A DNA stretch of 9,406 nt from Actinomycetes bacterium (GTDB taxonomy: Bacteria > Actinomycetota > Actinomycetes > Mycobacteriales > Mycobacteriaceae), in contig JAEWGK010000242.1 in the NCBI GenBank assembly GCA_023388385.1, positions 1 to 9,406 of the forward strand, given 5' to 3'. Both the position numbers and the translations under genes were made by a program. Below the pieces are notes generated by a model. The model saw only the letters and a program-made list of their open reading frames with translations, made no database searches and was not told the DNA's origin. How positions within the stretch are numbered: the stretch's first letter is position 1; every line of letters starts with the position of its first letter. This document shows, in pieces, positions 1 through 5,615 of the stretch.

Positions 1-132
1 CACCCTCCAGCAACACCGGTCAACCCGGCCACCGAAGAACAACACGGCATCCCCCAACCAACACAACCAACCAGACCCACCACCCGGGGAACAACCCCAA
101 CGGCGAACCCGCCAGCCGCGCTGACCCGGACG

Positions 133-162
133 AATATACGCACCCCCAACCACCAAACGCAA
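133..162 (-). promoter_or_regulatory. Leftward sigma70-type promoter, putative rRNA operon promoter
   Basis: Read on the minus strand, TTGCGT (157-162) is followed after 18 bases by TATATT (133-138), the best -10 hexamer in the window. Transcription would start near position 126 and run left, out of the window. A TTGACC (18-23) on the same strand could be the -35 of a second tandem promoter whose -10 would lie just past the edge. Tandem promoters are usual for rRNA operons. The promoter call is fairly good; the rRNA target is inferred from gene order. Confidence 0.55.
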
Positions 163-216
163 AATGCCTGGTTACCGGTGGAAACACGATGATCAGCCGG
201 CCATCTCAGGAGCGAA

Positions 217-234
217 CGCGGGGTGCACCGCGCG
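217..234 (-). terminator. Possible murA terminator hairpin without U-tract
   Basis: An 18-base dyad lies about 65 bases after the murA stop: CGCG, one mismatched position, GG, a TGCA centre, CC, a mismatch, CGCG. No T-run follows on the minus strand. Many actinobacterial terminators lack a U-tract, but in GC-rich DNA a dyad of this size may be chance. Confidence 0.25.
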
Positions 235-251
235 CCCATCCCCGTGCTCCT

Positions 252-298
252 GCTCCCCAAGGCCCCGGCTCCCCGAGGCCCGGCTCACCAGCTCCCCG
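252..298. repeat. Three imperfect tandem copies of a GCTCCCC-AGG-CCCG unit
   Basis: Starting two bases beyond the murA stop and read on the plus strand, GCTCCCCAAGGCCCCG (252-267), GCTCCCCGAGGCCCG (268-282) and a decayed copy beginning GCTCACCAGCTCCCCG (283-298) run head to tail. The period is 15-16 bases. The period is not a multiple of three and lies outside the gene. Confidence 0.5.
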
Positions 299-299
299 G

Positions 300-1562
300 C
301 TACGACACCCGGCGGATGTCGGCGCCGAGGTCGGTAAGGGCCTCGACGAAATGCGGATACCCGCGGTCGATGTGGAAGACGTCGTGGACGTCGGTGACGC
401 CGCCCTCCTCCGCACACAGTCCGGCGAGAACGAGGCCCGCGCCCGCGCGGATGTCGGAGCTCCACACGGGGGCGGAGGACAGTGTCTCCTTCCCGCGGAT
501 CATCACATGGTGGCCATCGATGGTGGCGTCGGCACCCAGGCGGATCATCTCGTCGACGAAGCGGAAGCGGGATTCGAAGACGTTCTCGGTCAAGACGCTG
601 ACGCCCTCGGACACGGCGGCCATCGCGATGGCCATTGGCTGCAGGTCGGTCGGGAAGCCCGGGAACGGGAGGGTCTGATAGTTCACGGCGGACATCCGGC
701 GCGAGCCGCGGACTCGGAAGCCGTTCCGGTACGTCTCCACGTCGGCGCCGGCGGTGCGCAGCTTCTCCAGCGCGAGGTGCAGGAATTGCGGGTCGATGCC
801 GCCTACCGTGACGTCGCCGCCCGTCATCGCGGCGCCGTAGGCCCAGGTTCCGGCGACGATGCGGTCGCCGCACACGTCATGCTCGGTCGGGTGGAGCTTT
901 TCCACGCCCTCGATGGTGATGGTGTTGGAGCCTGCGCCGGTGACGCGCGCGCCCATCTCGTTCAGCATGTCGCACAGGTCGACGATCTCGGGCTCGCGGG
1001 CGGCGTTGTCCAGGACCGTCTGCCCGTCGGCAAGCACTGCGGCGGTGACGATGTTCTCCGTCGCGCCCACAGAGGGGAAGTCCAGCTTGATGTGGGCGCC
1101 GTGGAGGGACTCGGCTTCCGCGACGACGCAGCCGTGCTCGATGCGGGTGCGGGCGCCGAGCTTCTCCAGTCCGGACTGGTGCATGTCCAGCGGGCGCGAG
1201 CCGATGGCGTCGCCGCCCGGCAATGCGACCTTCGCCAGCCGACAGCGGCTGGTGAGGGGCCCGAGGATGCAGACGGAGGCGCGGAACTGGCGGACCGCAT
1301 CGAAGTCGGCCTGCGGGGACAGGTCGCCGGGGGTCGTGATCGCCACGACGTCGCGGCGCCTGCGGACCTCGCAGCCGAGGCCGGTGAGGACGTCCTGCAT
1401 GAGCGGGACGTCGTCGATGGCGGGGCAGTTGCGCAGGACGGTCGTGCCCTCCGCCAGCAGCGCCGCGCCCATGAGCTTCAGCACCGAGTTCTTCGCGCCG
1501 GTAACGCGGACCTGCCCGGTGAGGGTGGCGCCGCCGCCGACGAGGAATCGTTCGTTGGTCAC
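300..1562 (-). CDS. murA: UDP-N-acetylglucosamine 1-carboxyvinyltransferase MurA
   Basis: MurA transfers enolpyruvate from phosphoenolpyruvate to UDP-GlcNAc in the cytoplasm, the first committed step of peptidoglycan synthesis. The 420-residue length fits the family. Visible landmarks are the substrate-binding Lys24-Asn25 pair in [11 protein letters not shown], the catalytic loop [15 protein letters not shown] (115-129) and FPTDLQP with Asp306, equivalent to the general base Asp305 of E. coli. The loop residue that is Cys115 in E. coli is Asp118 here, as in mycobacterial MurA, a replacement known to give intrinsic fosfomycin resistance. The start codon is GTG; only a weak GAGG lies just before it, but the N-terminus aligns with the family (ERF followed by GG). 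The gene follows the Cj0069-family gene on the same strand, separated by a terminator-like hairpin, so it may depend on read-through or on a promoter I cannot see. Confidence 0.96.
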   Translation of the reverse strand: MTNERFLVGGGATLTGQVRVTGAKNSVLKLMGAALLAEGTTVLRNCPAIDDVPLMQDVLTGLGCEVRRRRDVVAITTPGDLSPQADFDAVRQFRASVCILGPLTSRCRLAKVALPGGDAIGSRPLDMHQSGLEKLGARTRIEHGCVVAEAESLHGAHIKLDFPSVGATENIVTAAVLADGQTVLDNAAREPEIVDLCDMLNEMGARVTGAGSNTITIEGVEKLHPTEHDVCGDRIVAGTWAYGAAMTGGDVTVGGIDPQFLHLALEKLRTAGADVETYRNGFRVRGSRRMSAVNYQTLPFPGFPTDLQPMAIAMAAVSEGVSVLTENVFESRFRFVDEMIRLGADATIDGHHVMIRGKETLSSAPVWSSDIRAGAGLVLAGLCAEEGGVTDVHDVFHIDRGYPHFVEALTDLGADIRRVS

Positions 1563-1584
1563 GCCTCAACGAAACCACAAAAAG

Positions 1585-1618
1585 CCCCCGCCCGCCGACG
1601 GTCGCCGGCGAGCGGGGG
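1585..1618 (-). terminator. Intrinsic terminator of the Cj0069-family gene
   Basis: On the minus strand a GC-rich stem-loop is followed at once by CTTTTTG. The outer stem is CCCCCGC (1585-1591) with GCGGGGG (1612-1618). One mismatch follows, then the inner stem CGCCG (1593-1597) with CGGCG (1606-1610) and an 8-base loop. This is the only hairpin in the window with a true T-run. It sits 36 bases after the stop of the upstream gene and ends about 22 bases before the murA GTG. Confidence 0.75.
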
Positions 1619-1654
1619 ACGTGCAGGTCGAGGGCGCGTGGCCCGCGGTTCCTG

Positions 1655-2743
1655 CTACGCGTTCTTCTCCTCGACGCGCTTGATGGCCTCCTCGGCCACG
1701 AGCTCCTGGATGCCCATGTCCAGCTCGGAGGTGAAGCCGACGCAGGAGCAGTTGATCTCGCCCAGGACGTAGGTGTCGCCGCCGTCCTCGGCGTCGTCCA
1801 GCATGAAGTCCGCGGTCCAGATCAACGGGATGTTGTCGCCACCGAGCTTCTCGGCGATGACCGGGCGGGCCTCGGCGAACATGTCGATGAGCTCCTGCCA
1901 GGCCTCCGGCTTGTCGTAGGTGTACTTCGCGCCGGAGAACAGGGTGGCGGAGAAGTTGTCGCCGCCGGCGGCCGGCTTCTTGTGGACGACGAAGACCGGG
2001 TGCGGGCCGACGAGGAGGATGCGGATCTCGCCCTCGACGATGCGCGGCATGAAGCGCATGTCCACCAGCATGCCGTTGTCGCCGATGATGTACTGGTCGC
2101 AGAAGTCCATGAACTCGCCGAGCTCGCGCTCCTCGGTGTGGTTGTCCACGGCCTCGGTGCACTTCAGCTTGGTGTCGAGCGGCAGGGCGGTGCCCGGCTC
2201 GACGGAGGCGGCCAGCTCCTTGTCGGCGAGTTGGACGCGCCAGATGCCCTCGCCGGTGGAGCCGCGGTTCTGCTTGAGGACGCGCTCGCCGTAGGACAGG
2301 GAGGTCGGGAAGGTCTCGTGGAGGGCCTCGACCTCGTAGTACGCGGCCGTGTCGGACGGGACCAGGTCGGTGCCGTTCAGCTTGACCAGGGCGTCCTTGG
2401 CACCGTACGCCATCATCTCCTCCGGGGTCGACATGCCGACCAGGCCCGCCTCGGAGAGGCGGGTCAGCAGCTCGAAGTAGCCCTTCTCGCCGCCGGGGAT
2501 GTTGCCGGGGTTGACGCGGGAGATGTAGGCGTCCGCGTTGGCGGAGACGTACTCGAACAGCGCCTCGGCCCACTCCGGGCGGTAGTAGACGACCTCGGCG
2601 TTCCAGCCCTCGTTCGCCTTGATGGCGTTGACGATCGGCATGGTGTCCTTGCGGTGACCGTCGAAGTACTTGTCGGAACCGCCCTCGATCTCGAAGACGA
2701 CGATGTGCTTGTGCATGTGGGTGGTGGCCTTTCTCTGCGCCAT
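1655..2743 (-). CDS. Cj0069 family protein (ATP-grasp-like), function unknown
   Basis: The 362-residue soluble protein has no signal peptide or membrane segment. I recognise it as the Cj0069 family, named after a Campylobacter jejuni protein and carrying an ATP-grasp-like C-terminal half. The motif LGEINCSCVGF near residues 329-339 resembles the Mg-ATP-binding end of the ATP-grasp fold, where Glu and Asn hold metal. LKQNRGSTGEGIWRV near 156-170 looks like the glycine-rich nucleotide loop. A ligase or amide-bond-forming activity is possible but no substrate is known. The start is uncertain: the ATG at 2743 has only a weak GGA before it, while the ATG at codon 10 (2716, MHKHIVVFEIEGG) has AGAAAGG 11 bases upstream and begins directly with the first beta strand, so the shorter 353-residue form may be the real one. 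The gene has its own terminator before murA and lies divergent to pduO. Confidence 0.8.
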   Translation of the reverse strand: MAQRKATTHMHKHIVVFEIEGGSDKYFDGHRKDTMPIVNAIKANEGWNAEVVYYRPEWAEALFEYVSANADAYISRVNPGNIPGGEKGYFELLTRLSEAGLVGMSTPEEMMAYGAKDALVKLNGTDLVPSDTAAYYEVEALHETFPTSLSYGERVLKQNRGSTGEGIWRVQLADKELAASVEPGTALPLDTKLKCTEAVDNHTEERELGEFMDFCDQYIIGDNGMLVDMRFMPRIVEGEIRILLVGPHPVFVVHKKPAAGGDNFSATLFSGAKYTYDKPEAWQELIDMFAEARPVIAEKLGGDNIPLIWTADFMLDDAEDGGDTYVLGEINCSCVGFTSELDMGIQELVAEEAIKRVEEKNA

Positions 2744-2779
2744 CTGATTCCGTGCGCGGGGTGAACCGCGGTCGATCCC

Positions 2780-2785
2780 ACGGTA
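2780..2785 (-). promoter_or_regulatory. Possible -10 element of the Cj0069-family gene
   Basis: On the minus strand TACCGT fits the corynebacterial TANNNT -10 pattern and would start transcription near 2773, about 30 bases before the first candidate ATG and 57 before the second. No good -35 is visible, so the call is weak. Confidence 0.25.
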
Positions 2786-2819
2786 TGCCGGTTACCCGGA
2801 CCCCGCCCGCCGCCGGTGG

Positions 2820-2835
2820 GGTGAGGTGGGTCACC
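2820..2835. promoter_or_regulatory. CRP/GlxR-like operator
   Basis: GGTGA-N6-TCACC contains the perfect GTGA-N6-TCAC core of the CRP/GlxR consensus TGTGA-N6-TCACA. Only the outermost bases differ, and symmetrically. It lies in the divergent region between the Cj0069-family gene and pduO, centred about 55 bases upstream of the suggested start point of the Cj0069-family gene. GlxR is the global cAMP-binding regulator of corynebacteria; binding here is inferred. Confidence 0.4.
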
Positions 2836-2900
2836 GCCCGGGAACCGGCGCACGCACCCCATGCCACCTGCGATTTCCCGGCTTGACGACGTCGCCCGCT

Positions 2901-2939
2901 CCACCCCGGCCACCCCGCAGCCACCCCCGCGGGGTGGCC
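2901..2939. promoter_or_regulatory. Dyad and tandem CCACCCC motifs upstream of pduO, operator candidate
   Basis: CCACCCC occurs at 2901, 2910 and 2921, at intervals of 9 and 11 bases. The last two copies form the left arm and loop of a perfect 11-bp inverted repeat, GGCCACCCCGC (2908-2918) and GCGGGGTGGCC (2929-2939), with a 10-base loop. Genes point away on both sides, so this is unlikely to be a terminator. The ACCCC(C)G and CGGGGT units match the published RamA site description (A then four or five C, or four to six G then T/C). It ends about 36 bases before the pduO -10 element. Confidence 0.4.
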
Positions 2940-2974
2940 TTCGCGACGCGGTCCGGCACCCAGGCGGGCGCGGC

Positions 2975-2987
2975 TAGCATGGGGGCA
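2975..2987 (+). promoter_or_regulatory. pduO -10 element with leaderless start
   Basis: TAGCAT (2975-2980) fits the TANNNT -10 consensus and is followed by exactly six bases (GGGGGC) and then the A of the pduO ATG. This places the transcription start on or within a base of the start codon, the arrangement of leaderless mRNAs common in corynebacteria. No -35 hexamer is convincing, and a Shine-Dalgarno could not fit if this is the start. Confidence 0.55.
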
Positions 2988-3580
2988 TGTCCGTCCACCT
3001 GACCCGCATCTACACTCGCACCGGCGACGACGGCACGACGGGGCTGTCGGACTTCTCGCGCGTGCCGAAGGACGACACCCGCCTGGTGGCCTACGCCGAC
3101 TGCGACGAGGCGAACGCGGTCCTCGGCCAGGTGCTGGCCTTCGGTGACCCGGATCCGGCCGTCGCCCGGGTTGTCCGTGCGGTCCAGAACGATCTCTTCG
3201 ACGCCGGCGCGGATCTGTCGACGCCGATCGTCGAGGATCCGGAGCACCCGCCGCTGCGCATCACGCAGGAGTACATCGACCGGCTCGAGGGCTGGTGCGA
3301 CGAGTTCAACGCCGATCTGCCGAAGCTCCGCTCGTTCATCCTGCCGGGAGGGACGCCGGCGGCGGCGCTGCTGCACCAGGCGCGTGTCGTCACGCGCAGG
3401 GCCGAGCGCGCGGCGTGGGCTGCGGTGCGCGAGTTCCCGGAGACGACGTCGGCGATGCCGGCGAAGTACCTCAACCGGCTGTCGGACCTGCTGTTCATCC
3501 TGTCGCGGGCCGCCAACGGCGGCGACGACGTGCTGTGGGTCCCCGGCGGCGAGCGCAGCGGGGAAGCCGCGGAGGGGTAG
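2987..3580 (+). CDS. pduO: PduO-type ATP:cob(I)alamin adenosyltransferase
   Basis: This cytoplasmic enzyme transfers the 5'-deoxyadenosyl group of ATP to cob(I)alamin to make adenosylcobalamin, the coenzyme of enzymes such as methylmalonyl-CoA mutase. The 197 residues show the full PduO/MMAB signature: the N-terminal ATP loop RIYTRTGDDGTTGL (7-20), YADCDEANAVLG (36-47), the helix VQNDLFDAGADLSTP (66-80), and PGGTPAAALLHQARVVTRRAER (120-141), whose arginines bind ATP and shape the active site. YLNRLSDLLFILSR near 161-174 completes the five-helix bundle. It is a stand-alone domain without the PduO C-terminal extension. The gene appears leaderless. It converges on ramA, with 47 bases between stops. 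Its product is the usual ligand of the riboswitch class found upstream of metE in this window. Confidence 0.93.
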   Translation: MSVHLTRIYTRTGDDGTTGLSDFSRVPKDDTRLVAYADCDEANAVLGQVLAFGDPDPAVARVVRAVQNDLFDAGADLSTPIVEDPEHPPLRITQEYIDRLEGWCDEFNADLPKLRSFILPGGTPAAALLHQARVVTRRAERAAWAAVREFPETTSAMPAKYLNRLSDLLFILSRAANGGDDVLWVPGGERSGEAAEG

Positions 3581-3584
3581 ACCT

Positions 3585-3612
3585 CCCGGAACCGGGCCGG
3601 GCGAACCGCCCG
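3585..3612. terminator. Short hairpins between pduO and ramA
   Basis: In the 47-base gap between the convergent genes, CCCG-GAAC-CGGG (3585-3596) and CGGGCG-AAC-CGCCCG (3598-3612) can each fold in either direction. Neither is followed by a T-run. A bidirectional terminator fits the position, but the stems are short. Confidence 0.3.
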
Positions 3613-3627
3613 ACCAGGCCAGCCCGA

Positions 3628-4464
3628 TCAGGGCAGGGCGCCGATGCGGCGGGCGGCATTGACCGCCTCGTACCGCGTGTGCGCGCCGAGCTTGCGCATG
3701 ACGGAGCGCAGGTAGGACTTGACGGTCTCGGCGCCGATGCCCATCTCCTCCGCCGCCTCGACGTTGGTGTGGCCGAGAGCGACGCAGGCCAGGACGTCGA
3801 GTTCGCGGGCGGAGAGCTTCGTCGTCTGCTTCACGCGGACGGGGCTCACCATCTGGTCGCAAAGCTCCTCGACCTCCTCGCGCAGCTTCTCGTCGTCGAT
3901 GCGGTTGGCCAGCATCCGGAGCTTCGAGTGGGTCGAGCGGACCTGCTCCCATTCCGCGCCGTTCATGGCGCGGCGATCCTTGGCCGCTCCCCCGCGCTCG
4001 ACGTTGCGGCAGGCGTCCGCGACGGCGAGGTCCTGCTCGAGGGTGCGGGCGGTCATGGTCACCTCCTCCAGCACCTTGTCGCCCAACCGGACGGACGAGT
4101 GAACGCCCGCGTAGAGCACGCCGCGGACGGCGCGCGCGACGATAACCGGCATGGCGACCAGCGAATGCAGCCCCTCGTCGCGAATCGCGGCGTCGTGTTC
4201 GTGGGTGATGACCTTCGCGCGCAGGTAGTCGCTGACGCCCACCGGCCGGCGGGTGGCCAGGACCCGGCCGCCGACGCCGGAGCCGGACTCGATGACCAGG
4301 TCGTGGAGGGCCGGCGTGCGCAGCCCCACCCAATGGGTGATCTTCATCTTCCCGGAGTCGATGACGTCCGCGTACATGGCGACGGGAATCCCGGTCGCAT
4401 TCTTCAAACTGACCAGCGAGGACCGGATGACCTCGTTGTCGTCCGACATGCGATGGGGATCCAT
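3628..4464 (-). CDS. ramA: LuxR-type transcriptional regulator RamA (regulator of acetate metabolism)
   Basis: The 278-residue protein has a GAF-like sensor region (about 10-145, with the GVGGRVLATRRPVGVSDYLRA stretch near 63-83), a charged helical linker (about 170-210) and a C-terminal LuxR helix-turn-helix (about 216-275). LSARELDVLACVALGHTN and AEEMGIGAETVKSYLRSVM hold the recognition region. Length and architecture match C. glutamicum RamA (282 residues), which activates acetate and other central-metabolism genes (pta-ack, aceA, aceB, sdhCAB) and represses its own gene. The start at 4464 is supported by a strong AGGAGG ending seven bases before the ATG. The gene stands alone between convergent pduO and the upstream echA, which points the same way but ends in a strong hairpin. 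The pduO-ramA neighbourhood agrees with my memory of the C. glutamicum locus. Assignment as RamA rather than another GAF-LuxR protein is confident. Confidence 0.92.
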   Translation of the reverse strand: MDPHRMSDDNEVIRSSLVSLKNATGIPVAMYADVIDSGKMKITHWVGLRTPALHDLVIESGSGVGGRVLATRRPVGVSDYLRAKVITHEHDAAIRDEGLHSLVAMPVIVARAVRGVLYAGVHSSVRLGDKVLEEVTMTARTLEQDLAVADACRNVERGGAAKDRRAMNGAEWEQVRSTHSKLRMLANRIDDEKLREEVEELCDQMVSPVRVKQTTKLSARELDVLACVALGHTNVEAAEEMGIGAETVKSYLRSVMRKLGAHTRYEAVNAARRIGALP

Positions 4465-4470
4465 GGCAGC

Positions 4471-4480
4471 TTCCTCCTGA
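4471..4480 (-). promoter_or_regulatory. Strong ribosome binding site of ramA
   Basis: On the minus strand CAGGAGGAAG precedes the ramA ATG with optimal spacing. It is the best Shine-Dalgarno in the window and fixes the start at 4464 over the internal ATG at codon 6. Confidence 0.75.
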
Positions 4481-4501
4481 TTCGTCGCCCGGGGCTGAAA
4501 C

Positions 4502-4519
4502 CCGGGGGATCACCCCCGG
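4502..4519 (-). promoter_or_regulatory. Perfect GC dyad in the ramA leader, possible RamA autoregulatory site
   Basis: CCGGGGG (4502-4508) and CCCCCGG (4513-4519) flank four bases. On the minus strand the dyad reads GGGGG-TGAT-CCCCC. It lies between the predicted ramA promoter and its ribosome binding site, some 20-40 bases into the transcript. The GGGGGT half matches the published RamA motif and C. glutamicum RamA represses its own gene. It could equally act as an RNA hairpin. Confidence 0.45.
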
Positions 4520-4547
4520 AGGGCGAGCGGGTTGAGACTCTGGCGCC

Positions 4548-4553
4548 ATCATA
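4548..4553 (-). promoter_or_regulatory. ramA promoter -10 element
   Basis: On the minus strand TATGAT, preceded by GGG, is an excellent extended -10. Transcription would start near 4541, giving a leader of about 76 bases. The region 17 bases upstream (4571-4576) has no good -35 match, which is common in corynebacteria and in activated promoters. Confidence 0.55.
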
Positions 4554-4642
4554 CCCGCGAAATGGGCTGATTCCTATTCAGGTTGCACTCAGGAACCACG
4601 TGGCACGCCCGATTCCCCGCCCGTTTCCCGTGATGTACGCCA

Positions 4643-4689
4643 CCCCCGACGGCCCCCGAAAACCGGAGTCACCCCCGAAATGCCCCCGA
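4643..4689. repeat. Four phased CCCCCGA repeats upstream of the ramA promoter
   Basis: CCCCCGA begins at 4643, 4653, 4672 and 4683. The intervals of 10, 19 and 11 bases place all four on nearly the same face of the helix. Two copies are preceded by A and fit the RamA motif AC4-5(A/G/T). They lie about 100-150 bases upstream of the predicted ramA start point. Further ACCCCT motifs follow at 4701 and 4712. Binding by RamA or another regulator is inferred. Confidence 0.45.
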
Positions 4690-4778
4690 CGTGCGGTTTC
4701 ACCCCTGCCCCACCCCTCCGGCACCACCCGCCCTCGGCGGCTCCGGGGATCGTCTCTCCCCCTTTCCGGGGTGCGCAC

Positions 4779-4823
4779 GACGACGGCGCCCGGCCCGCCG
4801 GAGCGGGTGCGGGCGCCGTCGTC
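4779..4823 (-). terminator. Long perfect hairpin after echA, probable U-less terminator
   Basis: The 14-base arms 4779-4792 (GACGACGGCGCCCG) and 4810-4823 (CGGGCGCCGTCGTC) pair perfectly. Inside them is a second stem, CCCGC (4794-4798) with GCGGG (4803-4807). Read as minus-strand RNA, the loop is UCCG closed by C-G, a member of the very stable UNCG tetraloops. It starts 18 bases after the echA stop. No T-run follows, as in many actinobacterial terminators. Confidence 0.65.
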
Positions 4824-4841
4824 ACGCGAACGGGGAACCGA

Positions 4842-5615
4842 TCAGCGATCCCACTCGGGCTTCCGCTTCTCCACGAACGCGGCCATGCCCTCCTTCTTGT
4901 CCGGGGTGGCGAACAGCGCGTGGAAGATGCGGCGCTCATAGTGGACGCCCTCCGACAGCGGGGTCTCCAGGGCACGATCGACGGCCTCGGTCGCGGCGTA
5001 GGAGGCGGCCAGCGGCATGCCGGCCACGGTGGCGGCGATCTCCGCAACGGCCTCGGCGAAGCCCTCGAGCGGCAGGATGCGGGAGACCAGGCCCGCGCGC
5101 TCGGCCTCCTCCGCGCCAAGGGTGCGGCCGGTGAGGATGAGGTCCATCGCCTTGTACTTGCCGACGGCGCGCGTCAGGCGCTGGGAGCCGCCCATGCCCG
5201 GGATGACGCCGAGGGTGATCTCCGGCTGACCGAACTTCGCGTTGTCCGCGGCCAGGAGGATGTCGCCCATCATCGCCAGCTCGCAGCCGCCGCCGAGGGC
5301 GTAGCCGGACACGGCGGTGATGATCGGGGTGCGGACCTTCTGGATGCGGTCCCAGCCGGAGAAGACGTCATCGACGAAGAGGTCGGGGTACTCCAGCGCG
5401 TTCATCTCCTTGATGTCCGCGCCGGCGGCGAACGCCCGCTCCGAGCCGATGATGACGATGGCGCCGATGCCGCGGTCGCGATCGAACTCCTCCACCGCCC
5501 CGACGAGCTCCGCCATGACGGTGGTGTTCAGGGCGTTGAGCGCCTTCGGGCGATTGAGCGTCACGGTGGCGACGCGCCCCTCGACGGAGGTGATGATGGT
5601 CTCGTAGTCGGCCAT
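4842..5615 (-). CDS. Enoyl-CoA hydratase (crotonase family)
   Basis: This enzyme adds water to trans-2-enoyl-CoA to give 3-hydroxyacyl-CoA in fatty-acid or branched amino-acid breakdown. The 257 residues match a standard single-domain crotonase, and the sequence resembles mycobacterial EchA8. The oxyanion-hole region [10 protein letters not shown] (62-71, Ala66) and [10 protein letters not shown] (104-113, Gly109) are intact. Both catalytic glutamates of true hydratases are present, Glu112 (GGGCEL) and Glu132 (FGQPEITLG), 20 residues apart as in rat mitochondrial hydratase. An isomerase or dehalogenase lacking one of them is therefore less likely. The C-terminal FVEKRKPEW is typical. The ATG at 5615 follows AAAGGA at 11 bases, a slightly long spacing. 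The gene is monocistronic, closed by a strong hairpin, and divergent from metE. The substrate cannot be told from sequence. Confidence 0.92.
   Translation of the reverse strand: MADYETIITSVEGRVATVTLNRPKALNALNTTVMAELVGAVEEFDRDRGIGAIVIIGSERAFAAGADIKEMNALEYPDLFVDDVFSGWDRIQKVRTPIITAVSGYALGGGCELAMMGDILLAADNAKFGQPEITLGVIPGMGGSQRLTRAVGKYKAMDLILTGRTLGAEEAERAGLVSRILPLEGFAEAVAEIAATVAGMPLAASYAATEAVDRALETPLSEGVHYERRIFHALFATPDKKEGMAAFVEKRKPEWDR

Larger units (their letters stand above)
1..299. other. Non-coding region downstream of murA, probable rRNA operon leader
   Basis: No credible gene lies here; the reading frames that cross it are antisense shadows of murA. The first 175 bases are strongly strand-biased: the plus strand is A/C-rich and the minus strand G/T-rich, unlike the balanced GC of the flanking coding DNA. 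The minus strand carries a promoter (133-162) and a second possible -35 element near position 20. In mycobacteria and corynebacteria an rRNA operon commonly follows murA, so the simplest reading is an rRNA leader running left out of the window. That identity is inferred, since no rRNA sequence is visible. Confidence 0.5.

Noticed and set aside
1566..2924. 452-codon minus-strand frame over the Cj0069-family gene
   Set aside because: It is a frame-shifted shadow of a gene with clear family motifs in the other frame.
2831..4552. 573-codon minus-strand frame over pduO and ramA
   Set aside because: It is out of frame with ramA and antisense to pduO, with an Arg-rich shadow composition.
4578..4592. 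RamB-like site in TTCAGGTTGCACTCA
   Set aside because: It only shares TTGCA with the AAAACTTTGCAAA-type motif; too many mismatches.
3295..4941. 548-codon plus-strand frame across ramA
   Set aside because: It runs antisense to ramA, through the intergenic region and into echA, and shows no recognisable domain.
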